Translations under genes and position numbers: made by a program | Notes under the pieces: model-generated | What the model was told of the DNA's origin: nothing | Seen by the model: only the letters and a program-made list of their open reading frames with translations | The model's database searches: none | Shown here: piece by piece, positions 15,416 through 22,504 of the stretch | Numbering within the stretch: position 1 is the first letter of the stretch | How the letters are laid out: each line of letters opens with the position of its first letter | Assembly: GCA_964637185.1 (NCBI GenBank) | Contig: CAZWVB010000009.1 | Span: 1 to 25,602, forward strand | Direction of reading: 5' to 3' | DNA from: CAZSVP01 sp964637185 | Lineage (GTDB): Bacteria > Patescibacteriota > Saccharimonadia > CAILAD01 > BJGX01 | DNA length: 25,602 nucleotides

Positions 15416-15727
15416 TCATCTTGGCTGGTATGGCACCCAGCTGATGATGGCGTCGAGAATGCCCTTCTTCGGCGGCGCCTTCTCGGCAATCGTGATCAAG
15501 CCTCGCCGGTCGAGCGTGCCGTAGGTCTGGCTGACACCGTTGGTGGACAGCGCCAGATTGCTGGCCACCTGTCGGAGTGTGCATCGACCCAGTCGCTTGA
15601 TCTCGAGCGCGATGTCGCGCTGGCGCGGCTTGAGCCCTTTGAGGCGCGGGTCGGGCGTCTCAGTGTTGTCGGTGAAGCCAAACTCTAACTGTCGAGGCGC
15701 TGGCAACCAATCACTACTAGCTCCCAT
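15416..15727 (-). CDS. Winged-helix (MarR-like) DNA-binding protein
   Basis: 103 aa from the ATG at 15727, preceded by AAGGAG, which fixes this start over a longer frame reaching 15778. After an N-terminal tail (ASSDWLPAPRQLEFGF), residues about 35-85 read as a winged helix: PRQRDIALEIKRLGRCTLRQ, then VASNLALSTNGVSQTYGTLD, then RRGLITIAEKAPP. This resembles MarR/GntR-like readers. It probably binds DNA and may regulate its own cassette, though no operator is proven. Base composition is GC-rich and unlike aspS. It is the third gene of the cassette. Confidence 0.6.
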   Translation of the reverse strand: MGASSDWLPAPRQLEFGFTDNTETPDPRLKGLKPRQRDIALEIKRLGRCTLRQVASNLALSTNGVSQTYGTLDRRGLITIAEKAPPKKGILDAIISWVPYQPR

Positions 15728-15759
15728 GACTATTCTCCTTGTGTACGAAGTAGATCTGC

Positions 15760-16017
15760 TCAGTAGTAGAACTCCCATTGACGCTCATGATCAGGCAAGT
15801 GGTAGTTCCAGCCCATGAATTGCATCTGACATGGCCCGCACAAGAAGCCACTGTCGTTCACGTCATTTGGGCACTGGTTGTTCAGAGCGATGCACTTGCC
15901 GCCGCGTGCGGCTGCATCTGCGCGCATTGCATCGCGTGCCTCGGCCACATACTGCTCGCGTTCGGCAGGGCTCATCCTGGCCTGCTCAGCCGGTGTCTTG
16001 TGTGTGAATGTGGGCAT
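15760..16017 (-). CDS. Small Cys-rich, probably metal-binding protein
   Basis: 85 aa from the ATG at 16017, preceded by TAGGAGGGG, a very strong SD; a longer frame from 16047 is less likely. The N-terminal half is charged and helical with many Ala, Glu and Arg. The C-terminal half has four cysteines in the order C-x6-C, then C-x2-C (KCIALNNQC and FLCGPCQ), a pattern consistent with a small zinc ribbon. The family is not recognised. The start is 10 nt after the stop of the gene upstream, and the composition is shared with the other two cassette genes. Confidence 0.55.
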   Translation of the reverse strand: MPTFTHKTPAEQARMSPAEREQYVAEARDAMRADAAARGGKCIALNNQCPNDVNDSGFLCGPCQMQFMGWNYHLPDHERQWEFYY

Positions 16018-16027
16018 TGTGCCCCTC

Positions 16028-16369
16028 CTAACTATCAATTCGGTCAAGGTACGCCCTGAGTTGGTCTATCAGCTCAGGTGTCAGGTGCAGACTGAAGTAG
16101 ACACACACCATGTTGAAGCTGTCGCGCCAGCGCAACACACTGGCCACGACGTGGTTGTTGATGACCAGCAAGCTCAACGTGTCGTCACTGGGGCGCTCAT
16201 CGGAAAGGCTAACGCAGATGTGCGCTTGGCGCAGCTCGACAAACGGGTTGCAGAGATTGGTATAGCCCAGGTACTTCACGAGGCTATCGAACCACTCCTG
16301 CTCCTGAAGCCATATGCGCTCTTCTCCGGTGATCACCCGCATGGGTGCCGGTGTTTGTGGCAGCTCCAT
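16028..16369 (-). CDS. Unrecognised small protein, first gene of cassette
   Basis: 113 aa beginning MELPQTPAPMRVITGEER, with AGGTGA before the ATG and a promoter at 16408-16436. It is soluble with no signal peptide. The middle (QAHICVSLSDERPSDDTLSLL) and later VVASVLRWRDSFN suggest beta strands followed by a C-terminal amphipathic helix (LTPELIDQLRAYLDRI). I recognise no domain. Function unknown. Confidence 0.55.
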   Translation of the reverse strand: MELPQTPAPMRVITGEERIWLQEQEWFDSLVKYLGYTNLCNPFVELRQAHICVSLSDERPSDDTLSLLVINNHVVASVLRWRDSFNMVCVYFSLHLTPELIDQLRAYLDRIDS

Positions 16370-16407
16370 ACTGTCACCTGCTTTCGATTGTGAAACAACT
16401 ATTGGGT

Positions 16408-16436
16408 ATTATCCTGCAAAGTCGGGCCGATCTCAA
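16408..16436 (-). promoter_or_regulatory. Promoter of the three-gene cassette
   Basis: On the minus strand, TTGAGA (16436-16431), a 17-bp spacer and GATAAT (16413-16408). It lies just after the response-regulator terminator, so the cassette is an independent transcription unit. Confidence 0.6.
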
Positions 16437-16445
16437 TCATAACCA

Positions 16446-16475
16446 AAAAAGACCCAAGGGAGCTGGATCTTTTTC
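16446..16475. terminator. Terminator of the response-regulator gene
   Basis: On the minus strand AAAAGATCC pairs with GGGTCTTTT (one G-T wobble), followed by TTTT. The symmetric A and T tracts let it work in either direction. Confidence 0.75.
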
Positions 16476-16482
16476 AAATTAG

Positions 16483-16953
16483 CTACTGAGCTGATGGCGT
16501 CTGCGGGGGTTGTTGCGGAGCTTGTGGTGCGGCTGGAGCCTGAGCTGGCGCTGCTTGTTGTGGAGCAGAAGCTGGCGCAGCGCCACTTTCATCTAGTACG
16601 CGCTTGATAGTGGCTACCACATCCTCAAGCGTGACTTGTGATTTGACCAAGTATTCATCGACACCTAACTTCTCACCACGCTCACGGTCTTCGGGCGCGC
16701 TGAGAGCTGTCATCATCACTACTCTAGTATGGGCTATTTGGGGCGTAGTGCGGATGATGTCGAGCACATCAAAGCCAGAAATACGTGGCATCATAATATC
16801 CAAAATAATCAGATCGGGGCGTTCCTTGACAGCTACTGCCAAGGCCTCTTCGCCATTGCTGGCGGTTGAGATTTGATAACCCTCGGCTTGCAAACGCGCG
16901 GTATATACATCGCGCAAACTTATGTCATCTTCTACTATCAGTATCTTTGCCAT
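16483..16953 (-). CDS. Stand-alone receiver-domain response regulator
   Basis: 156 aa. A complete REC domain has the acidic pocket D9/D10, phospho-acceptor D52 in LIILDIMMPRISG, T82 in MMTAL and K104 in LVKSQ. There is no DNA-binding or enzymatic output domain. After residue 120 the chain is a Pro/Ala/Gln-rich tail of about 37 residues, probably disordered. It therefore acts through protein contacts or phosphorelay, like CheY or Spo0F. It lies 54 nt after the histidine kinase gene, its likely partner, and also has an extended -10 of its own. Confidence 0.92.
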   Translation of the reverse strand: MAKILIVEDDISLRDVYTARLQAEGYQISTASNGEEALAVAVKERPDLIILDIMMPRISGFDVLDIIRTTPQIAHTRVVMMTALSAPEDRERGEKLGVDEYLVKSQVTLEDVVATIKRVLDESGAAPASAPQQAAPAQAPAAPQAPQQPPQTPSAQ

Positions 16954-16993
16954 TTATGGATTGCCCTCGTTTATGCTTAAGCTATTTAACCTC

Positions 16994-17002
16994 ATTATAA
17001 CA
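16994..17002 (-). promoter_or_regulatory. Extended -10 before the response regulator
   Basis: The minus strand reads TGTTATAAT (17002-16994). It lies between kinase and regulator and predicts a leader of about 34 nt that includes GAGGG. It would let the regulator be made in excess of the kinase. Confidence 0.5.
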
Positions 17003-17007
17003 AATCT

Positions 17008-18666
17008 TTACTTTTTGGCTAGAGGCAGACTAAACCCAAAAGTTGATCCCTCACCAAGTTTACTTTCAACAAACATCTTACCGCCATACATTTCTACTAG
17101 GCTGCGGGCGATATAAAGACCAAGTCCAGTACCACCAATATCTCGCGTCAGTGAGTTGTTTACGCGGTAAAATTTCTCAAACATATGCCGAAGATCATCT
17201 GGTGCGATGCCCATGCCGGTATCCCGGACTCGTAGTGTGACATTGTTCTTATCACCAGTCAGCTCCATCTCGACCGAACCTTTGGGGGTATATTTGATGG
17301 CATTGTCGACCAGATTGGTAATAACCTCACGTATACGACCGGAGTCGGCATTGACCATATACATCGGTGCGACTACTGCCTCGTTGAGATTGGCGGATTT
17401 GCCTATATGGGTATATAGTTTGAGGCCCTTGCGACTGGCAACCATTTCCATCTCGGAGCTGATCTGGCTGACTACATCACTGAGGTTGAATATCTCACGG
17501 TGATCCTGGAGTCTTTGGTCTTCGATCTTGGTGACACTGAGTAGATCTTGGAATAGTTTGCCCAGATGAACTGCTGAGTTGTGGGCTTTATCCAAGAAGT
17601 TCTTGCCTCGCTCGTCGATAGTGGCTAGATTGGGGTTGGTAGCCATAGATATGTAGCCCTCGATAGCCGCCACTGGCGTACGCATCTCATGGCTAGCGGT
17701 AGACACAAACTCATTGCGTTCGCGTTGCAGTGCTTTTTGATCTGATATGTCGTGCAGTACAGCAATCGCACCTGATATCTCGTTGTTGACATCGACCGTA
17801 GGTGCGATTGACATCGATACGGCAATTTTATTGTTCTGTTTGTCTACGACCGAATACGCATCGGTAGTCAGCTGATTCTTTTGCTCGAATACTTGCAAAA
17901 ACGGATCATTGGCATTTGTTATCTCGTTGCCTGTGCCATCGCGTAGCTTCATCACATTGAGGTAATACACTCCAGTGGCACTTTTGAGATCCCAGCCAAA
18001 CATGTCCTCGGCCGCGATGTTCATCAGTACTATCTTGCGCTCGTTGTCGATACCTACTACCGGATCGGCGATGCTAGCGAGCATCAATTTCTCCGAAAAC
18101 TGCGTGCTGTCTATCTGATTGCTTATTCGGCTGGCGTAGCTAGTGGCTTGTTTGAACTGTTCAAAAGCCACAGCTATGAAAGCTCCAAAGAGTATTGCCA
18201 CTACATTGAGCCCCAAACTAATCACGTTGAATTCAAAATGCCCATTTTGCATACTTAGTATACCAACACTTAGCAAGAAACCACTGGCCGCCAAAAAAAT
18301 GTTGATAAACCAGGCACGTATGCCCAGTACACAGCTCATCGTGAGTATTAGTAGCCAAGCTCCGTAGTATGGTGAGGTGAACCCACCAGTTACAGATATC
18401 ACTACAAAATATTGCAGCATCACAAAGCTAATGGCGATGTAACTGCTCATGTATGGTAGTCGACCGCTAACTCGATTGAACAAGAAGAAATCGTAACACA
18501 GGCCAGCAAGCGCGATTGGGCCATTGATGTAAATCAACAAACTAGACGGTATCGTTATGCCAAAAAGCGTGACTACCAAACAAAAGATCAACACGATGAA
18601 GTTGTTGATGACAGTGGCATCCAATACGATGGATTGGAGACTTTTTTCTTTGCCGATAATCTGCAT
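17008..18666 (-). CDS. Membrane sensor histidine kinase with PAS domain
   Basis: 552 aa. The N-terminal 175 residues hold about six hydrophobic segments forming a multi-span membrane sensor without a large outside domain. A PAS domain follows (about 195-310; ASIADPVVGIDNERKIVLMN). Then come HisKA with the phosphorylated His in STASHEMRTPVAAIEGY near residue 330, and a HATPase domain with N box LVDNAIKYTPKGS, G1 DTGMGIAPDD, F box FEKFYRV and G2 GGTGLGLYIARS. All catalytic boxes are intact. The signal sensed is unknown. The gene is upstream of the response regulator, with a promoter box at 18681. Confidence 0.95.
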   Translation of the reverse strand: MQIIGKEKSLQSIVLDATVINNFIVLIFCLVVTLFGITIPSSLLIYINGPIALAGLCYDFFLFNRVSGRLPYMSSYIAISFVMLQYFVVISVTGGFTSPYYGAWLLILTMSCVLGIRAWFINIFLAASGFLLSVGILSMQNGHFEFNVISLGLNVVAILFGAFIAVAFEQFKQATSYASRISNQIDSTQFSEKLMLASIADPVVGIDNERKIVLMNIAAEDMFGWDLKSATGVYYLNVMKLRDGTGNEITNANDPFLQVFEQKNQLTTDAYSVVDKQNNKIAVSMSIAPTVDVNNEISGAIAVLHDISDQKALQRERNEFVSTASHEMRTPVAAIEGYISMATNPNLATIDERGKNFLDKAHNSAVHLGKLFQDLLSVTKIEDQRLQDHREIFNLSDVVSQISSEMEMVASRKGLKLYTHIGKSANLNEAVVAPMYMVNADSGRIREVITNLVDNAIKYTPKGSVEMELTGDKNNVTLRVRDTGMGIAPDDLRHMFEKFYRVNNSLTRDIGGTGLGLYIARSLVEMYGGKMFVESKLGEGSTFGFSLPLAKK

Positions 18667-18680
18667 AACTATCTGGTACT

Positions 18681-18689
18681 AGTATAGCA
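18681..18689 (-). promoter_or_regulatory. Extended -10 promoter of the histidine kinase
   Basis: The minus strand reads TGCTATACT (18689-18681), 14 nt before the ATG, predicting a leader of about 7 nt, too short for an SD. Confidence 0.5.
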
Positions 18690-18713
18690 TAAGGAGTTTT
18701 GTATACAGCGGTT

Positions 18714-19226
18714 TTAGAGTGCTTTGAGCACACGCTCTAGGTAGGAGTCATGAACATCGACTTTGCCATTGGCATTGGGGCAATGAGTATCTACTTGTTT
18801 ATGTGAAGTGATGCCATAAAACCGTATTTTTTCTTCCCCTCTATCCACTCTGAATTCTTGCTTAATGTGATATTTCTCAGCCAACCATCTGACAAGAGCT
18901 ACCACAGCTTCAAATTGTAGATTGTTGGCATCTAAATCGTGTTCGTCCTGTCCTTCTATCTCTATGCCTATGCAACTCTGGTTGGCACATTTAGCATGGC
19001 GGCAAAAAGTATTTGATGCAGGGCTTAACTGATAAATATCGCCATTACTGAGTATTGCAAATTGTACTGAGAGCCCACGCCTGCGTAGCAGCGCTGCCAA
19101 GTGGTTGATGCCCATGTTATTGATTGGCTCTCCCCACCAATGTAAAACGATGCAAGTTGGCTCGATGGTGTTTTTCGCATCCACCCATGGCAATATATGT
19201 CGTTTGGTAGCTGGTTTAGGCGTCAT
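18714..19226 (-). CDS. Zinc N-acetylmuramoyl-L-alanine amidase (Amidase_2/PGRP fold)
   Basis: 170 aa. The fold cleaves the bond between MurNAc and L-Ala of peptidoglycan. Seen motifs are IVLHWWG (H29, zinc ligand), AILSNGDIYQL, GIEIEG (E89) and ITSHKQVDTHCPNANGKVD. In the last, H142 and C149 or D157 would complete the zinc site and K155 the active centre. No signal peptide is visible, so it may be a cytoplasmic recycling enzyme like AmpD, or leave the cell by another route. Its start overlaps the DUF218 gene by 11 nt, so the two are made together. Confidence 0.88.
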   Translation of the reverse strand: MTPKPATKRHILPWVDAKNTIEPTCIVLHWWGEPINNMGINHLAALLRRRGLSVQFAILSNGDIYQLSPASNTFCRHAKCANQSCIGIEIEGQDEHDLDANNLQFEAVVALVRWLAEKYHIKQEFRVDRGEEKIRFYGITSHKQVDTHCPNANGKVDVHDSYLERVLKAL

Positions 19227-20073
19227 TGAATGCTACAGTGTTGCGAAGTTTTACAAATTCGCCTAAAACTACTTTGAGGCCATCCTCGTTTTTATACCAA
19301 ATATCAGGTGCAAAATTTGGTCCAGTTGGGCAATTAACACGATAGATATCAACACTATCGGGCGTATGTTTTTTCCACACACACCAACCACGTCGCTGTG
19401 TGTACGGTGAGTTCACAATAATAAACGAGTTATAGCTCATACCCTGGTCATCCATCATGTTGAGTGTGCGACGCACATTGTCGGGTATGGTGATAGAGGC
19501 ATCTTCAATGATCATGGCATCAGTTGGTACACCAGCCCCTTCGGCTATTGCAGCATATTTGGCTGCCTCGGTCTCATCCTCGCTTTTGCCGTAAAAAGGC
19601 CCTTTCCCGCTAAAAATGATCTTAGGCGCAAGGTGTTGCCGATAAAGCTCAATTGCCTTTTGTGCTCGCAATGGCGTTTTGGCGCCAAATACATATATGT
19701 AATCAGACGGTTGAGGTTGGTCTTCTTCTGCCAAATATTCATAAGCTTGTTGGAGTAGTTCAACAAGCTCAGCAGGCAACACCTCTAGGACGAGTAGCTT
19801 TGCAACAAGCTGATCGGTGGTTGCACCACCACTATCTAGTATGTGCTCGGCAGTAAGATCTGGCGTATTATATATAGCTGTATCTATATCGAAATAGTCA
19901 TAAATTCGTTTGATGTAACCAAAATTTGGGTAATGAACATTCTGTCTCTCTGGTGGCATAATCCTTGTATCCTCAGCGTCAGATATATGCATGATCTCAT
20001 CACCAGCTGGTAACTCGACATGTGATTGTCGGCTAGTATGTGGGTTCTTCGCTGGATCTAGGTCGCCATTCAT
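19216..20073 (-). CDS. DUF218/YdcF-SanA-like protein
   Basis: 285 aa from the ATG at 20073, one base after the oxidoreductase stop; a longer frame from 20244 would overlap that gene by 170 nt and is rejected. The second half is a DUF218 Rossmann-like domain: YIYVFGAKTPLRAQKAIELY, IIFSGKG, DETEAAKYAAIAEGAGVP, IIEDASITIPDNVRRTLNMM and IIVNSPYTQRRGW. DUF218 proteins (YdcF, SanA, ElyC) are linked to the envelope, but their reaction is not established. The usual membrane helix is missing here. The first 110 residues match nothing I know. It lies between an oxidoreductase and an amidase. Confidence 0.82.
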   Translation of the reverse strand: MNGDLDPAKNPHTSRQSHVELPAGDEIMHISDAEDTRIMPPERQNVHYPNFGYIKRIYDYFDIDTAIYNTPDLTAEHILDSGGATTDQLVAKLLVLEVLPAELVELLQQAYEYLAEEDQPQPSDYIYVFGAKTPLRAQKAIELYRQHLAPKIIFSGKGPFYGKSEDETEAAKYAAIAEGAGVPTDAMIIEDASITIPDNVRRTLNMMDDQGMSYNSFIIVNSPYTQRRGWCVWKKHTPDSVDIYRVNCPTGPNFAPDIWYKNEDGLKVVLGEFVKLRNTVAFNDA

Positions 20074-20074
20074 A

Positions 20075-20815
20075 TTAGTATTTCTCCGTATAGCCCGGGA
20101 ACCAATCTTGATGGATGTGATTTTCGCGGATACCAAGGAACTTGAGAATCTGTTCAAACGAATCAACCATAGGCTCGGGACCGGACACGTAGTATTCTCG
20201 ATCGTGTGGATCACTAATATATTTGCTGAGCAATTTTTCGTCAATCAAGCCTGTCTCTACGTGCTCATCAATAAATGAAGGTGGCTGTTCAGAATATACT
20301 CGGATTAACTGAAAATTTGGCATTTTCCTTTTGGATTCTTCAAGTAGCTGTGAGCAGACTATGTCGGCATCGCTGCGGTTGCCATAGATCAATATGATAT
20401 CGCGATCAAGATCCTTGGTATCGAGTAAATAGCGTAATTGAGCGATAAACGGCGTAACGCCAATGCCACCCGCCACCCAAACGAGCTTGGTCGCCTTGCT
20501 ATCAGGTATTACAAATTCACCCATCGGCCCTTTAGCCGGGACGGTGTCGCCTTTTTCGAGTCCAAATAATGCATTTTTGAAACTACTCGGATGGTCTTTG
20601 ACGTGTCGGGTTGTAATACTGATGTGATCTTCTGTAGGTGAGCTGCTAACAGTAAACCAGCGCACGTCGCCTCGGTCGTCCCCATGTGGGTGCTGCAGAT
20701 GTAGCTCCAGATATTGTCCTGCTTTGTAGTTGTAATCATTGGGTTTTGCAAAATCTAGTCGCCAAGCATCGGCTGCCACTTTCTGCTTACCAACAAATTC
20801 GAGTGTGAAGTTCAT
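20075..20815 (-). CDS. Ferredoxin-NADP reductase-type FAD oxidoreductase
   Basis: 246 aa. The FAD-binding FR-type beta barrel carries RWFTVSS (52-58), the FAD motif. The nucleotide domain has VAGGIGVTPF (114-123), which binds the pyrophosphate of NAD(P)H, and the C-terminal YYVSGPEPMVDSF motif. No 2Fe-2S cluster cysteines or fused electron-accepting domain are present. It therefore moves electrons from NAD(P)H to a separate partner, not identified here. The start has a full SD, AAAGGAGG five bases before ATG, behind the palindromic promoter at 20833-20846. It leads the operon with DUF218 and amidase genes. Confidence 0.9.
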   Translation of the reverse strand: MNFTLEFVGKQKVAADAWRLDFAKPNDYNYKAGQYLELHLQHPHGDDRGDVRWFTVSSSPTEDHISITTRHVKDHPSSFKNALFGLEKGDTVPAKGPMGEFVIPDSKATKLVWVAGGIGVTPFIAQLRYLLDTKDLDRDIILIYGNRSDADIVCSQLLEESKRKMPNFQLIRVYSEQPPSFIDEHVETGLIDEKLLSKYISDPHDREYYVSGPEPMVDSFEQILKFLGIRENHIHQDWFPGYTEKY

Positions 20816-20831
20816 GCAAACCTCCTTTACT

Positions 20832-20846
20832 TGGTATAATTATACC
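20832..20846. promoter_or_regulatory. Palindromic divergent promoter, oxidoreductase and cobW-like gene
   Basis: GGTATAATTATACC (20833-20846) is a perfect 14-bp palindrome holding TATAAT on each strand. The plus strand also has the extended form TGGTATAAT (20832-20840), eight bases before the ATG at 20849, so that mRNA is probably leaderless. The minus-strand transcript has a leader of about 17 nt with a strong SD. The whole intergenic space is only 33 bp. Confidence 0.75.
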
Positions 20847-20848
20847 CT

Positions 20849-21880
20849 ATGAACAAACCAAAGATCGAATATCGCAAAATTCCAATCACGGTGCTCCAGG
20901 GTTTCCTGGGTGCTGGCAAGACTACATTGCTCAACTACATACTCACACATAACGAAGGTATGAACATCGGTGTGGTGGTCAATGATTTTGGTGATATCAA
21001 CATCGATGCCGGACTGATCAAGAGTCAGACCGATAAGAAACTCGAACTGACATCTGGCTGTATATGCTGCAGCCTCCAAACCCTGGACCTGCAAGAAGCA
21101 ATTGATCAATTTGTATCACCTGGTGGCAATATCGACTATATCATCATCGAAGCTAGTGGCCTGGCCGAGCCACGTGATCTAGCTATCACACTGCGCGATA
21201 CTATTGGACAAAAAGTGAGGCTGGATAGTATCGTAACCGTGCTGGATGCTGAAAATCTGGAGAAAAATGCCAGCGCCAACGATACCGCTCGCGACCAAAT
21301 TATCTTCAGCGACTTTGTGGTGATCAATAAGGTGGACTTGGTAGACAAATCCAAAGTGCGCGATATTCACCGGCTGATCGACATGTTCAACCCCAAGGCG
21401 CGCATACTTGAGACGGTGCGTGGTGAGCTAGATGTGCGGTTGGTATTGGATACCGACTTATACAAAACTGGTACTGGCACAGTAGAACCTGAGCATGATC
21501 ACGAAGACCATCATGACCACGTGCACGAACACTACCAACAATTCGTTTGGACCAGCGAGCAACCGCTCGATCCCCGCGAGTTTGAAAAGTTTGCCAATCG
21601 CCAAATCCCTACGTCGGTCTATCGTGCCAAAGGCTTCTTGGACTTTGGCCTCAAGGGACATAGTAGACGCTATATCTTCCAACTCGTCGGTGTACGGGCT
21701 GAGATTGTCTGGGACAACTGGCCCAAAGATACGCAGTCCAAAACAGAACTGGTATTTATCGGCCAAGATTTGGATGAGAACAAGCTGACTGCCGAACTTG
21801 AGGCTTGTATAGATGCTGATCCAGATCAAGCTCTACCAAAAAACATCGAACTCAAACTACCCAAGAAGGCCGATCTATGA
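20849..21880 (+). CDS. CobW/COG0523-family metallochaperone GTPase
   Basis: 343 aa, G3E family. P-loop GFLGAGKT (18-25), the metal-binding CxCC motif (C71, C73, C74 in GCICC), the EASGLAEP switch and NKVD (160-163) are all present. A His-rich linker (H-D-H-E-D-H-H-D-H repeats, residues 216-228) precedes the CobW C-terminal domain, as in zinc-linked members. It probably hands a metal, most likely zinc, to a client protein; the client is unknown. Its mRNA is likely leaderless. Its stop overlaps the NUDIX start as ATGA, so the two form a plus-strand operon. Confidence 0.93.
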   Translation: MNKPKIEYRKIPITVLQGFLGAGKTTLLNYILTHNEGMNIGVVVNDFGDINIDAGLIKSQTDKKLELTSGCICCSLQTLDLQEAIDQFVSPGGNIDYIIIEASGLAEPRDLAITLRDTIGQKVRLDSIVTVLDAENLEKNASANDTARDQIIFSDFVVINKVDLVDKSKVRDIHRLIDMFNPKARILETVRGELDVRLVLDTDLYKTGTGTVEPEHDHEDHHDHVHEHYQQFVWTSEQPLDPREFEKFANRQIPTSVYRAKGFLDFGLKGHSRRYIFQLVGVRAEIVWDNWPKDTQSKTELVFIGQDLDENKLTAELEACIDADPDQALPKNIELKLPKKADL

Positions 21881-22428
21881 AAGAAGAAATTGTATTTGAG
21901 GGCAAGATTGGTGAAGTTGTCTACTTTACCCAACCCGATGGTCGTGTGTTTGAGCAGTATCGACGTCCACCAGGTACAAGGTTGATAATTGTTTCGCCAG
22001 AAAACAAGATCTTGATTACTCGAGAGCATCGCGCCGAGACTGGTAATGTTGACTACCGCCTACCCGGTGGCAAAGTCTATGACACACTTGAGCAATACAA
22101 TCAAAATCGCAGTGGCGACATCAAAGCTGCTGCTGTCGAGGGCGCGGTTCGTGAAGCTCGCGAGGAATGTGGTATCGAGATCCGTGATCCTAAACTTATT
22201 ACCATTGCCAAGGCCGGCGCTACTGTGGAATGGGACTTATATTATTACATCGTAAGAGATTACTCTGAGTTGGCCGAAGGCCAGAGCCTCGAACACGTCG
22301 AAGATATTGAGGTTACTTGGCTATCACCAGCTGAAATTCTCCAAGCTATCGAGCTGGGCCAAATGCAAGAATGGCGCAGTGTTGGTGTGCTGCTCGGCAA
22401 AGTGTTGCCCGAGCTAGAAGCTAAATAA
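21877..22428 (+). CDS. NUDIX hydrolase, ADP-ribose pyrophosphatase-like
   Basis: 183 aa. The Nudix helix is clear (AVREAREECGI, residues 90-100, giving R92-E93 and E96-E97-x-G99). The first half of the box is unusual: LPGGKV (62-67) is separated from the helix by an insertion of about ten residues (YDTLEQYNQNRSG), and the canonical Glu eight places before R92 is Ala84. The N-terminal VYFTQPDGRVFEQYRRPPG recalls ADP-ribose and nucleoside-diphosphate-sugar members. It should still bind metal through the REEXG helix, but substrate is uncertain. It is coupled by ATGA overlap to the CobW-like GTPase. Confidence 0.88.
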   Translation: MKEEIVFEGKIGEVVYFTQPDGRVFEQYRRPPGTRLIIVSPENKILITREHRAETGNVDYRLPGGKVYDTLEQYNQNRSGDIKAAAVEGAVREAREECGIEIRDPKLITIAKAGATVEWDLYYYIVRDYSELAEGQSLEHVEDIEVTWLSPAEILQAIELGQMQEWRSVGVLLGKVLPELEAK

Positions 22429-22504
22429 ATAGTTCAAACTATACTCGAACAATACTTTTGCTGTTAGAAATAATCTCAAACTACTGAATGCTGTCCCAAG
22501 GTTG

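Noticed and set aside
19216..20244. Longer start for the DUF218 protein
   Set aside because: It would overlap the oxidoreductase by about 170 nt, and the extra residues are a shadow of that gene; the ATG at 20073 fits one base after its stop.
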